Assembly: GCA_965204565.1 (NCBI GenBank)
Contig: CBDBEU010000005.1
Span: forward strand, 930,001-994,000
Direction of reading: 5' to 3'
Origin: CBDBEU01 sp965204565
GTDB lineage: Bacteria > Pseudomonadota > Alphaproteobacteria > Rhizobiales > TMED25
DNA length: 64,000 bases
Under the pieces are notes generated by a model. That model saw only the letters and a program-made list of their open reading frames with translations. It made no database searches and was not told where the DNA came from. This document shows, in pieces, positions 35,690 through 44,432 of the stretch. The translations under genes were made by a program, and so were the position numbers. Positions within the stretch are counted from its first letter, which is position 1. Each line of letters starts with the position of its first letter.

Positions 35690-36287
35690 TTCGAACCCCC
35701 CGCGCCGCATCCATGCCTCCATCGCGCAATGTGGCGATAAGCCACCTACCCTCTTCTGAAAGCTCGCGCCGCAACGCGCGGCGCCCCCTTGCCAGAAGAG
35801 ATTCCAGTGCATCGACGGTAAGCTCCATCACCTGTGATGCTTCGATATTTGTCATTTCCTCGAAATGACACAGAACTATCGCCATACGCTGACGCGGCGC
35901 CAACACCTGCAACGCCTGCTCGATCTGAAGCGCGGCTTTTGCCGCAGCGTAATCCTGGTCCGGCTGCGGACCAGGATCTGGTGGCTCGGCAAGTCCATCG
36001 AGCGGTGCATCGGACGGCCTGCGCAAGCGATCGATGCACATGTTCGATGCTACCCGGTAAAGCCAGGTCGATAGTTTGGCACCGCCCGGCTGCCATACGG
36101 GCGCCTGTGACCACAGGCGGAGAAAAGTTTCCTGTACAATGTCGTCGACATCGCCGGACGGCCCCAGCATATGCCTCGCGAGCGAGGCAATACGATCGCC
36201 ATGTCGGGTAATCAGCACCGCAAACGCGCGCTCCTCGCCCGCTGCGGTGCAGGCGACCAATGCATCGTCTTCGTCGCGCTCGTTCAC
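35682..36287 (-). CDS. ECF-type RNA polymerase sigma factor
   Basis: About 200 residues. Region 2: ERAFAVLITRHGDRIASLARHML, DVDDIVQETFLRLW and KLSTWLYRVASNMCIDRLRR; region 4: VLAPRQRMAIVLCHFEEMTNIEASQVMELTVDALESLLARGRRAL in shorter recognisable blocks. Residues between them are a Pro/Asp-rich linker. The frame extends to a TTG at 36323, but the GTG at 36287 gives the family-typical beginning and has AGGA just upstream, so I used it. Upstream gene is the EF-hand protein, downstream the membrane protein and Spy-like gene; the set probably forms one regulated stress operon. Confidence 0.88.
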   Translation of the reverse strand: MNERDEDDALVACTAAGEERAFAVLITRHGDRIASLARHMLGPSGDVDDIVQETFLRLWSQAPVWQPGGAKLSTWLYRVASNMCIDRLRRPSDAPLDGLAEPPDPGPQPDQDYAAAKAALQIEQALQVLAPRQRMAIVLCHFEEMTNIEASQVMELTVDALESLLARGRRALRRELSEEGRWLIATLRDGGMDAARGVRNG

Positions 36288-36398
36288 ACGATCCTGATCG
36301 TCCGCCTCGCCCAAAGCGTTCAACTCCCATTGTCGGCAGCCCTTCGGTGCAGGCCGACGGCGCTGCCGCCGGCTGCAGACGTTGTCTAGCGGTCGCCA

Positions 36399-37031
36399 TC
36401 ACCCATTTTCGGTACCGACAGCGTCGTTTGCACTGCCATGCATGGGGCCATGATCCATCATGCCGCGTGCTCCGGGGTGTCCACCCCTTCGCTTGTGCAT
36501 ATCGTCGCTCAGATTTGCAAATTCAACGTAATCTACCGCGCCGTCATCATTGGCGTCGGCCCGGGCGAACATGGCTCGACCGCGAACCGCGAATTCGGCT
36601 TCTGATATCTGCTCATCGCCGTCGGCGTCCAGGCGATCCAGCATATTCAGGCCAAAGCGGTGGGGGTTTTCCTCATTTGCCGCATCAAGCTCGTCAGCGA
36701 TCACGAATCCGTTCTTGTCGGCGTCGATCAGGGCAAATCGCTGATTGGCCGGGCGCAGCGCCTCTTCACGGCTTACCTGATTGTCGGCGTCGACATCGAG
36801 CAGATCGAAAAAGACTGCAAAATGCCCGCCCATACCGGCGTGTCCGCCACCATGATGTCCGCCCCTGCGGTGGCCACCCATGAAATCGCCACCGGCGTGG
36901 TGCGCACCATAGCCACCGCCATATCCGCCACGGTGGCCACGCCAGCCTCCATCCGCATGCACCGCATGAACTGCAACAAGGCCCAGCGCTATCGTGCCGG
37001 CAGCGGCAATTGCGAGCGTTCGATATTTCAT
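36399..37031 (-). CDS. Secreted or periplasmic EF-hand protein
   Basis: 210 residues with a signal peptide (ALAIAAAGTIALGLVAVHAVHA-like start, cleavage near residue 26), a Gly/His-rich stretch (GGHRRGGHHGGGHAGMGGH, residues 28-70) able to bind metals, then four EF-type loops: DVDADNQVSREE, DADKNGFVIADE, DADGDEQISEAE and DANDDGAVDYVE. Ends with another His/Met-rich tail. AGGAGA six bases before the ATG. It is the first gene of the sigma/anti-sigma-like/Spy operon. A calcium or envelope-metal sensing role is inferred. Its loops have the same 12-residue pattern as the giant protein but in true EF-hand context with flanking helices. Confidence 0.82.
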   Translation of the reverse strand: MKYRTLAIAAAGTIALGLVAVHAVHADGGWRGHRGGYGGGYGAHHAGGDFMGGHRRGGHHGGGHAGMGGHFAVFFDLLDVDADNQVSREEALRPANQRFALIDADKNGFVIADELDAANEENPHRFGLNMLDRLDADGDEQISEAEFAVRGRAMFARADANDDGAVDYVEFANLSDDMHKRRGGHPGARGMMDHGPMHGSANDAVGTENG

Positions 37032-37115
37032 CAGAGATCTCCTGCATCGAGGGAGCGGCGCATCTGCCGCCGCAGATACAGGTTTAAACGGGACTCAAGC
37101 CCCATTCCGTCGCAG

Positions 37116-40052
37116 TCAGAGCGTCTTTGATCCAATTATTTCGTCAAACCGCGCGGCCACCCGCTGTTCGCTGGCAGTGAGGTCAGCCTCCAGTACGTTG
37201 AAGTCCGGCACATTCACGGCTTTTGCCAGGCGGCGCTTGAAGCTCTCGCTGGCGGTGCGCGGATCTGCTGGATCGCCCAATGACAAGCGAACCATTTGCG
37301 TCAACTCATGAAACAGCAACCAGGCCGCTTCCAGCTCCTCGGCAATATCGCCAGAGAGCCCACCAGAACGTGCAAGCGCCCTGATTGCACGCCCGGTATT
37401 GACCTGCAGCACCTCTGGTTTTTCATGCGCATGCACCAGCTGCAGGTATTGAGCAATAAATTCAATATCGATGAGCCCGCCTCTGACGAACTTGATTGCC
37501 CATATATCATCGCTGCCCTTCTCAGCGGCGATGCGCTCACGCATGTTGGCGACGTCCTGGGCGGCCTCGACCGGGTCGCGCTCTGAGGTCAGAGTCTGAC
37601 GGATCACCGAGGTCACGCGTTCACCCAGGGCCTCACTGCCCGCAATCACACGGGCGCGGGTGAGAGACATTCTCTCCCAGGTCCAGGCAGATTCAATCTG
37701 ATAAGCGCTGAAGGCCGAAAGTTTGGTTGCCACGGGCCCCGAGCGCCCTGAGGGGCGCAAACGCATATCGACCTCGAACAGTCTCCCTTCCGACGTAGGT
37801 GCGGCAAGAGTACTAATCAGGCGCTGGGTGAGCCTTGTATAGAACTGGCCCAAAGCCAATGGTTTTGAGCCATCCGAAGAGGTCGAGTCTTCCGGTGCAT
37901 CGTAGATCACAATCAGATCGAGATCGGAGGTAGCCGTCATCTCTCGGCTGCCGAGTTTGCCCATGCCAAGGACCACGACCTCACCGCCGGGAACGGTGCC
38001 ATGACGTTGGGCCAAATCACCTTCTGCAACCGCAAGAAGAGCCTTTGTCAGCCCGCCGGCGAGATCTGAGTAAGCAGCCCCTGCCTCATCAGCGACGATG
38101 GTGCCGGAAAGCTGGCGCACGCCGATGCGAAACAGTTGTTCGCTACCGAAAGTTCGCGCACGGTTGAACGCATCCTCCATGTCGCCTGCCGGACCAATGG
38201 CTTGCTCGGCCAACGCCGCATATTCAGCATCACTTGGAAGAGTGGAAAAGAACTCCGGATCGAGCACCGCGTCTTCAATCGTGCGCGGCCGTTGCGACAG
38301 TGCGCGCGCCAATCGCGGCGAGGTACCCATGACATCGGCAAGCAGGCTCAACAGGTGCGGATTGGCAAGCAGCAAGGAAAACAGCTGCACGCCGCTAGGC
38401 AATTGAGCGAGGAAGCGATCGAAAGTGATGAAAGCGTAGTCGGCGTTCTCACTTTGCCCGAGTGCACTGATCAGCGCTGGCATGAGATCGGTCAACCGCT
38501 CGCGCGCCGCTGAACTTCTGGTGGCGTGATAACGGCCATAGTGCCACTCGCGGATGGTACGCGAGACCATAGCCGGGTCTCCGAATCCCATCGTGTGAAG
38601 GGTCTCAAGTGTCGCCGGGTCATCGTCGGCACCGGTAAAGACCAGCGGGCCGGTTTCAGAACCGAGTCCCGGAGCAGTTTCAAACAATGCCGAATAATGC
38701 CTCTCAACGGCGCGCATCTCGCGACCAAGCGCTTTGGTGAAAGCATCTATGGTTTCAAAACCGGCGAAACGGGCAAAACCGGCAAGCGCTTCATCCTCCT
38801 TGGGCAAGGTATGGGTCTGCTCATCGGACTGCATCTGCAGGCGGTTCTCAATACGGCGCAGCAGACGATAGGCACAAGCCAGTTCGGTGCGCGCCTCGGT
38901 ATCGATCCAGCCGACGCTCTCTAGCGCATCCAGCATCTCCAGTGTCTTGCGCCCGCGCAGACCGGGCTGCCTGCCACCGGCGATGAGCTGCTGGGTTTGC
39001 ACAAAAAACTCGATCTCCCGAATACCGCCACGCCCCAGCTTGATATTGTGACCGGCAACCGCCAGCGTACCATGTCCGCGATAGGCCTGAATCTGCCGTT
39101 TGATCGAATGCACATCTGCAATGGCAGCAAAGTCGAGATAGCGGCGCCAGACAAAGGGGGCCAGTTCGGCAAGAAACGCATTGCCGGCGTCTATGTCGCC
39201 CGCAACCGGCCGCGCCTTGATCATCGCCGCGCGTTCCCAATTCTGCCCGAGGCTTTCGTAGTACTGCTCGGCGGCAGCGACTGAAATCGCCACATTGGTG
39301 GCACCCGGATCCGGGCGCAGCAGGAGATCGGTGCGGTAGGCGTAACCGTCGGCGGTACGCTCCTGGAGCAAACGGACTAGATCCTTGGTCATGCGTATGA
39401 AAATGCTTTGTGCTTCGGCATCCCCGCAAACGGGCGCGAGATCACGTTCAAAAAGAACGATTAGATCGATATCGCTCGAATAGTTGAGCTCGCCGCCGCC
39501 CAGTTTTCCAAGACCCAGCACAATGTAGCCAGAGCCCGCCCCTGGTTGTGCCTCATCCGGGATTGTCAGCCGCCCTCGCCTTGCGCTCTCGAGCAGCAGC
39601 CAGTCAACGCCTGCGGAAATGATGCGCTCGGCGGTGATGCTCAATGCCGCGATGACTTCATCAACCGGCCACACATTGCCAATATCGATGAGTGCAATCA
39701 GGCGTGCCGCACGCTGGCGCGCAACACGCAAAACCTTCTGCGCATCTTCGAATTCCGTCGCAGCGGATATGCCGGCTGCGAGTTGTGAAAAAACAGTATC
39801 GAGCATCTGGCGCGGCTCGCAGGCCAGCTCCTGTGCGGCTGCATCAGGATCTCGAGCGATCAGACCGGTGAGGTAGGGTGAGCCGGCAAACATCTGCTCA
39901 AGAACGCCTGCCGAAGCCGCGCCACGAGGCGCTAGGGCCGCCAGCGCCTCGTGGACTTCGACAATTTCTCTAAACGGTTCACTGCCTTCTTTCCCTGCAG
40001 GGGCAGGGTCCGGGGTCATCAGGCTTGCAAGTGATTGTGTGTTGTCGGGCAT
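37116..40052 (-). CDS. glnE: Glutamine synthetase adenylyltransferase/deadenylase
   Basis: Bifunctional enzyme that adenylylates and deadenylylates glutamine synthetase in response to PII and glutamine. 978 residues with two nucleotidyltransferase domains: VLGLGKLGGGELNYSSDIDLIVLFE near residue 195 (deadenylylase) and VVLGMGKLGSREMTATSDLDLIVIYD near 700 (adenylylase), each given here in full motif order G-K-L-G, S-D-x-D-L. ATG 40052 (MPDNTQSLAS) chosen; the upstream open stretch is not GlnE-like. Lies downstream of feuQ on the same strand with 67 bases between, possibly cotranscribed. Confidence 0.95.
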   Translation of the reverse strand: MPDNTQSLASLMTPDPAPAGKEGSEPFREIVEVHEALAALAPRGAASAGVLEQMFAGSPYLTGLIARDPDAAAQELACEPRQMLDTVFSQLAAGISAATEFEDAQKVLRVARQRAARLIALIDIGNVWPVDEVIAALSITAERIISAGVDWLLLESARRGRLTIPDEAQPGAGSGYIVLGLGKLGGGELNYSSDIDLIVLFERDLAPVCGDAEAQSIFIRMTKDLVRLLQERTADGYAYRTDLLLRPDPGATNVAISVAAAEQYYESLGQNWERAAMIKARPVAGDIDAGNAFLAELAPFVWRRYLDFAAIADVHSIKRQIQAYRGHGTLAVAGHNIKLGRGGIREIEFFVQTQQLIAGGRQPGLRGRKTLEMLDALESVGWIDTEARTELACAYRLLRRIENRLQMQSDEQTHTLPKEDEALAGFARFAGFETIDAFTKALGREMRAVERHYSALFETAPGLGSETGPLVFTGADDDPATLETLHTMGFGDPAMVSRTIREWHYGRYHATRSSAARERLTDLMPALISALGQSENADYAFITFDRFLAQLPSGVQLFSLLLANPHLLSLLADVMGTSPRLARALSQRPRTIEDAVLDPEFFSTLPSDAEYAALAEQAIGPAGDMEDAFNRARTFGSEQLFRIGVRQLSGTIVADEAGAAYSDLAGGLTKALLAVAEGDLAQRHGTVPGGEVVVLGMGKLGSREMTATSDLDLIVIYDAPEDSTSSDGSKPLALGQFYTRLTQRLISTLAAPTSEGRLFEVDMRLRPSGRSGPVATKLSAFSAYQIESAWTWERMSLTRARVIAGSEALGERVTSVIRQTLTSERDPVEAAQDVANMRERIAAEKGSDDIWAIKFVRGGLIDIEFIAQYLQLVHAHEKPEVLQVNTGRAIRALARSGGLSGDIAEELEAAWLLFHELTQMVRLSLGDPADPRTASESFKRRLAKAVNVPDFNVLEADLTASEQRVAARFDEIIGSKTL

Positions 40053-40119
40053 GGCAGGGTCCGTTTGACGGCACGATCTTAGTGTATCTTGCCGCCGGTT
40101 ACAGGTCTGCGCCGGAGAA

Positions 40120-41517
40120 TCAATCCGCGGCTGGAATGTTGAGGACGACTCTGAGGCCCGGGTGGTTGTCCTGCAAACGCACGCTGCCTCCATGCAGGCG
40201 AGCGGCGGCTGCGACAAGTGAAAGACCGAGTCCACTTCCCAGTGCGGTTCGGCTCTGCTCGAGGCGAACGAAACGCGCGAAGACGCGCTCACGATCGGCT
40301 TGCTCTATTCCGGAGCCATTGTCGGCCACCACAACTTCGACATTTGAGCCGATGCGGCGGGCGCCAATCACAATTTTTGGACCCGGCGCTGCAATGCCAG
40401 CAGATTTTTCGTGGGTGGTGTACTTGATCGCATTGTCGATCAGATTGGCAAAGGCCTGACCGATCAACTGGCGATCGCCACACACCTTCAAGTCTTGCGC
40501 GATGTCCATGACGACAGTCATGCCAAGCTCGTCGGCGACCGGTTCATAAAGTTCGATTGCATCAGCCAGGGCGGCTGAAACATCCATCGGCACGAGCGCC
40601 TCGCGCCCAACGCCGGATTCGACGCGTGCAATAGAAAGCAGAGCATTGAATGTGCTGATCAGCCTGTCCGTATCTTCAAGCGTCAAGCGCAGAACATCGC
40701 GGTAGCTGTCGGCGCCGGATGAGGCGCGCAAAACGTCTTCGATGCGCGCGCGAATGCGTGACAGGGGGGTTCTCAGATCGTGGGCAACATTATCGGTGAC
40801 CTGCCTGGTGACGGCCATCAACCGTTCAATCTCATCCAGCATGTCATTCAGACTGCCCGACAGACGGTCAATCTCATCATCTGACCCCACGACGGGCACG
40901 CGACCAGAAAGATCGCCGGCAATGATCGTCTGGCTGGTCCTGGTGATGTCCTCTATGCGGACCAAAAATCCGCGGCTCATCAGCAGTCCTCCGGCAAGAC
41001 CGAGCAGCAAGGTCAGACCCAGCGCCCAGATCAAGGTTGATTGGATCAAAGCCTCGAAATTGCGCAACGCGCCGATGTCGCGCCCGGCAAGCAAGCGATA
41101 ATCGCCCGCCAGCCGGAATTTGCGGGCACGAGCTGAGCGAAGCCCGCCATCGCCGCCGTCGGGCAGGCGGTAATCGAACTCGATCCAGTCCGACGCCTGA
41201 TCGCGCCCAGGCATGGAGCGGATATTACCCGCCAGGCGGACACCGGAGGGCGAGGTAAGAAGATAGACCCCGCCCTGCCCGCTACGGCTGCGCTCGGCAA
41301 CAATGCGAATCAGTATCTTGAGACCGCCCGAGCGATATTGCTCGGCCAGCCCGGTGATTTCCGCTTCAATGGTCTGGTTGGTCTGACGGGCGAGCAGAAC
41401 CGAGGTGTTCAGATAGATATAGGCGAGAACGGCGACCACTGACAAAACGAACAGTGCCAGATAGACCACCGAAAGGCGGAAGGTCGAGGTTCTAAGAAGC
41501 CGGGTCAGCCGCGTCAC
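40120..41517 (-). CDS. feuQ: Sensor histidine kinase FeuQ
   Basis: Sensor partner of FeuP; in rhizobia FeuPQ controls envelope functions such as cyclic glucan export and was first linked to iron uptake. 465 residues: membrane helix near 15-38, periplasmic domain of about 120 residues, second helix near 162-182, HAMP, HisKA box NVAHDLRTPLSRIRARIE with His near 245, N box NLIDNAIKYT near 350 and G boxes DNGSGIEQ and GSGLGLSLV. Start is GTG 41517, which lies 26 bases inside the end of feuP. Name rests on sequence type and gene order. Confidence 0.85.
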   Translation of the reverse strand: MTRLTRLLRTSTFRLSVVYLALFVLSVVAVLAYIYLNTSVLLARQTNQTIEAEITGLAEQYRSGGLKILIRIVAERSRSGQGGVYLLTSPSGVRLAGNIRSMPGRDQASDWIEFDYRLPDGGDGGLRSARARKFRLAGDYRLLAGRDIGALRNFEALIQSTLIWALGLTLLLGLAGGLLMSRGFLVRIEDITRTSQTIIAGDLSGRVPVVGSDDEIDRLSGSLNDMLDEIERLMAVTRQVTDNVAHDLRTPLSRIRARIEDVLRASSGADSYRDVLRLTLEDTDRLISTFNALLSIARVESGVGREALVPMDVSAALADAIELYEPVADELGMTVVMDIAQDLKVCGDRQLIGQAFANLIDNAIKYTTHEKSAGIAAPGPKIVIGARRIGSNVEVVVADNGSGIEQADRERVFARFVRLEQSRTALGSGLGLSLVAAAARLHGGSVRLQDNHPGLRVVLNIPAAD

Positions 41518-42181
41518 GGATTATGTATCCCGCGCCTCTCACGGTGTGCAGAAGCGCTGGTGAGAAATCGCGGTCGATTTTCGCCCTTAACCGCGAAATG
41601 TGAACATCGATGACATTGGTCTGGGGATCGAAATGATAGTCCCAGACATTTTCCAGCAACATGGTTCGGGTCACCACCTGGCCGGCATGGCGCATCAGAT
41701 ATTCAAGCAGGCGAAATTCGCGCGGCTGCAAAAGCACCGTTTGCCCGGCACGCTTGACGGTGCGTGACAGAAGATTGATTTCAAGATCGGCAGCCTGAAA
41801 ACGGGTACGCGCCTGCTCAGGTCGAAGACGGCGGGTGAGCGCCTCAATCCGCGCTGTAAGCTCGCTGAACGCATATGGCTTGGTCAGATAGTCGTCGCCG
41901 CCGGCGCGCAGGCCCTTCACTCGTTCGTCGACATCGCTTAATGCGCTCAAAATCAGGACCGGCGTGACATCGCCCTCCTGACGCAGAATGGAGATGACAT
42001 CAAGACCATCCCGGCGAGGCAGCATTCGATCGACAATCAGAGTATCAAATTTCTCCGAACGCGCAATTTCGAGCCCGGACTCGCCGTCACCGGCGATTTC
42101 GATCAAATGGCCGGCTTCGCCGAGCCCTTTTGCCATGTAACTGGCAGCTTCAGCATCATCTTCAATGATCAAAATGCGCAT
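41492..42181 (-). CDS. feuP: Response regulator FeuP
   Basis: OmpR/PhoB-type regulator of 229 residues. Receiver: acidic pair IIEDD at residues 5-9, phospho-acceptor Asp in LIVDRMLPRRDG near 51, conserved Ser/Thr in LILSALSDVD and Lys in YLTKPYAFSEL near 100. Winged-helix domain with LLQPREFRLLEYLMRHAGQVVTR and NVIDVHISRLRAKID, then TVRGAGYII. ATG 42181 starts directly with the family MRILIIEDD. It overlaps feuQ and follows degP after an 86-base gap that contains a GC-rich stem-loop. Confidence 0.88.
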   Translation of the reverse strand: MRILIIEDDAEAASYMAKGLGEAGHLIEIAGDGESGLEIARSEKFDTLIVDRMLPRRDGLDVISILRQEGDVTPVLILSALSDVDERVKGLRAGGDDYLTKPYAFSELTARIEALTRRLRPEQARTRFQAADLEINLLSRTVKRAGQTVLLQPREFRLLEYLMRHAGQVVTRTMLLENVWDYHFDPQTNVIDVHISRLRAKIDRDFSPALLHTVRGAGYIIRDAADPAS

Positions 42182-42220
42182 GCTGTAACTTGAGGGTCTG
42201 GAGCGTGAGCACGGCGTGCC

Positions 42221-42242
42221 GGGGCGGGCCAAAACCCGCCCC
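42221..42242. terminator. GC-rich stem-loop between degP and feuP
   Basis: Perfect 8-bp stem (ggggcggg with cccgcccc) around a 6-base loop ccaaaa. On the degP/feuP transcript it sits after the degP stop and before the feuP start. It has no T-run on the transcribed side, so it may be a weak terminator, an attenuator or an mRNA 3'-end stabiliser that sets degP and feuPQ levels apart. Confidence 0.4.
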
Positions 42243-42267
42243 GCACTTCACTGGAATTGCCCGGTGG

Positions 42268-43824
42268 TCAGGTCTCGGTGAGCTCGAAAGTCACGAAGCG
42301 CTGACCATTGCCAGAGCGGACAAGAGCCAGCACTGTCGAAAGCCCGTCATCACGCGCCTCGGACAGCGCGGCATCAAGCTGTTCAGGCGTGTTGGTCTCT
42401 ACTCCAGCCACCCGCAAGATGCGGTCGCCGCGAGAGATACCCTTGGCCGCGGCTTCACCATCGCTGTCAACCCTGGTGACGACGACACCGCGGGCATCAG
42501 CGTCGTCGTCGGTCTCGGAGGCTGGCTCGACTTCAATTCCAAGCTCGGCCAGCCGGCTCAGCTTCTGTTCCTTCGGCGCCGATTCAGTGTCATGGCTGGC
42601 GACGAGCGGATTTTCCGGCATGGAGCCGAGCTCGATTTCGACCACCTCATCGCGCCTGTTACGAAACACCTTGACCTCCACGGTCTGATCGGGCGTGAAA
42701 CCGGCGATCAAGCGCGCAAGATCACGCGACGAACCGATTTCGCGGCCATCAACCTCAAGGACCACATCGCCAGGTTGGATGTCGGCCTTTTCAGCCGGAC
42801 TGCCGGCGAATACCTCTGCGACGATGGCGCCGGTCGGCTCATCAAGGCCGACACTTTCAGCAATATCGGGCGTCAATGTCTGGATTGATACTCCGAGCCA
42901 GCCACGAGTGATCCGACCGTGATCGATCAGTTGTTCGATGATCCCGGCCGCAACGGTCGATGGAATGGCAAAGCCGATACCAACACTGCCGCCATTAGGT
43001 GAATAGATCGACGAGTTGACGCCGATCACCTTGCCATCGAGATTGAATGACGGACCGCCTGAATTGCCGCGATTAACGGCGGCATCAATCTGAATGAAGT
43101 CGTTGTAGGAACTACCGCCGATGCTGCGTCCATTGGCCGAGACAATGCCGGTGGTCACCGTGCCGCCAAGGCCGAACGGATTGCCGACCGCCATCACCCA
43201 TGCGCCGACTTCGACTTCTTCGGTTGAAAAGCTGACAAATGGCAGTTTGTCGTTCACGTCGATCTTGAGAACCGCGAGATCGGTGCGCTCGTCAGTGCCG
43301 ATCACCTCGGCTTCATGACGCTCGCCATCATTGGTAACGACAATGACGGTATCGGCCTTGTCGATGACGTGATCATTGGTGACGATGTAGCCGCCATCGG
43401 AAATGATGAAGCCCGAGCCTTGCGACATACGCGGGCGGCGCGGGCGATCGCCATTGCTGCCGCCGCGGCGGCCAAAGCGCTCGAGATCCTCCGGATCATC
43501 GAAAAAGCGCTCGAAAAAGTCGCGGAATGGACCGTCGCGGGGAATCATCTGTTCAAGATTTCTGCCTTCGCCGCGTACACCGCGGACCTGGATGGCGACC
43601 ACTGCGGGGGTCACTTCCCTGGCAAGTTCGCTGAACGTCGTTGGTGTAATGATTTGGGATCCCAGAAGACTGGTCTGGGCGCTGGCGGGGTTCGTGGCTT
43701 GAAACAGCGCCACGGCGCCGCCAATTCCGGTGACGAGGGCAAGGGTAAGCGCCAAAGACACCGTTCGCGCGCCCCGTTTGGGATCGGCGCAGCCCACGCC
43801 GTTTTCACGGTCGGATTGCTGCAT
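42268..43824 (-). CDS. degP: Periplasmic serine protease DegP/HtrA
   Basis: Envelope quality-control protease-chaperone, 518 residues. Signal or anchor helix near 20-40, trypsin-like domain with triad His in YIVTNDHVID, Asp in TDERTDLAVLKID and Ser in VNRGNSGGPSFNLDG, then two PDZ domains (GWLGVSIQTLTPDIAESVGL and the second ending with LDAALSEARDDG). Between triad and signal lies an Arg-rich loop (RFGRRGGSNGDRPRRPRM). AGGAGA seven bases before ATG 43824 fixes the start. Followed by feuPQ; in rhizobia this order is common. Confidence 0.94.
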   Translation of the reverse strand: MQQSDRENGVGCADPKRGARTVSLALTLALVTGIGGAVALFQATNPASAQTSLLGSQIITPTTFSELAREVTPAVVAIQVRGVRGEGRNLEQMIPRDGPFRDFFERFFDDPEDLERFGRRGGSNGDRPRRPRMSQGSGFIISDGGYIVTNDHVIDKADTVIVVTNDGERHEAEVIGTDERTDLAVLKIDVNDKLPFVSFSTEEVEVGAWVMAVGNPFGLGGTVTTGIVSANGRSIGGSSYNDFIQIDAAVNRGNSGGPSFNLDGKVIGVNSSIYSPNGGSVGIGFAIPSTVAAGIIEQLIDHGRITRGWLGVSIQTLTPDIAESVGLDEPTGAIVAEVFAGSPAEKADIQPGDVVLEVDGREIGSSRDLARLIAGFTPDQTVEVKVFRNRRDEVVEIELGSMPENPLVASHDTESAPKEQKLSRLAELGIEVEPASETDDDADARGVVVTRVDSDGEAAAKGISRGDRILRVAGVETNTPEQLDAALSEARDDGLSTVLALVRSGNGQRFVTFELTET

Positions 43825-43961
43825 GAGTAATCTCCTCTGATTGCAGGGTTTCCCCCGATGATTGACCGACAATGTGGGGTCGGCCGGCTTTCCGCACCAT
43901 GGCAGACGCATTAAATCTTGGTAAGAATTGAGGCCGCCGTCTGCGACCCGAAGCAGCCTGC

Positions 43962-44432
43962 TTACTGATCAAGCGCAATCTTGAGACGCCGTTCCTCCTC
44001 AGCACTCAATGGTTTGGCGGACGCGCGAGGCTTTTTGCGCATTACCGAATACACGGAAGCAAGGCCAATCAGGATCAAAATCACTGGACTTAGCCAAAGG
44101 GCCAGTGTGTGCAGACCAAATCGCGGGCGCAACAGCACGAATTCACCGTAACGCTCGACGACAAACTCGACAATGTCGGCGTCACTGTCGCCGGATTTCA
44201 GGCGCTCGCGCACCAGCAGGCGCAAATCACGGGCAAGAGGCGCATTGGAATCGTCAATCGACTGGTTCTGGCAAACAAGACAACGCAAATTGGCTGAAAT
44301 TGCGCGGGCTCTGGTCTCAAGCGCCGGATCACCCAGGATTTCATCCGAATTGACCGCACCGGAAGGCGATACGACAGTCGCCAAAGCCAGGGTCAAGCCG
44401 ACAACGGCCCAGAATTCAATCCCTATCCTCAT
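43962..44432 (-). CDS. ccmH: Cytochrome c maturation protein CcmH
   Basis: Membrane-anchored thiol reductase of the haem lyase, acting on apocytochrome c CxxCH. 156 residues: signal peptide to about residue 26, active-site LRCLVCQNQSI near 50, conserved DLRLLVRERLKSGDSDADIVEFVVERYGEFVLLRP in segments, and a C-terminal membrane helix (LALWLSPVILILIGLASVYSV). ATGA overlap with ccmF upstream. Last gene of ccmIEFH. The rest of the system (ccmABCDG) is not in the window. Confidence 0.94.
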   Translation of the reverse strand: MRIGIEFWAVVGLTLALATVVSPSGAVNSDEILGDPALETRARAISANLRCLVCQNQSIDDSNAPLARDLRLLVRERLKSGDSDADIVEFVVERYGEFVLLRPRFGLHTLALWLSPVILILIGLASVYSVMRKKPRASAKPLSAEEERRLKIALDQ

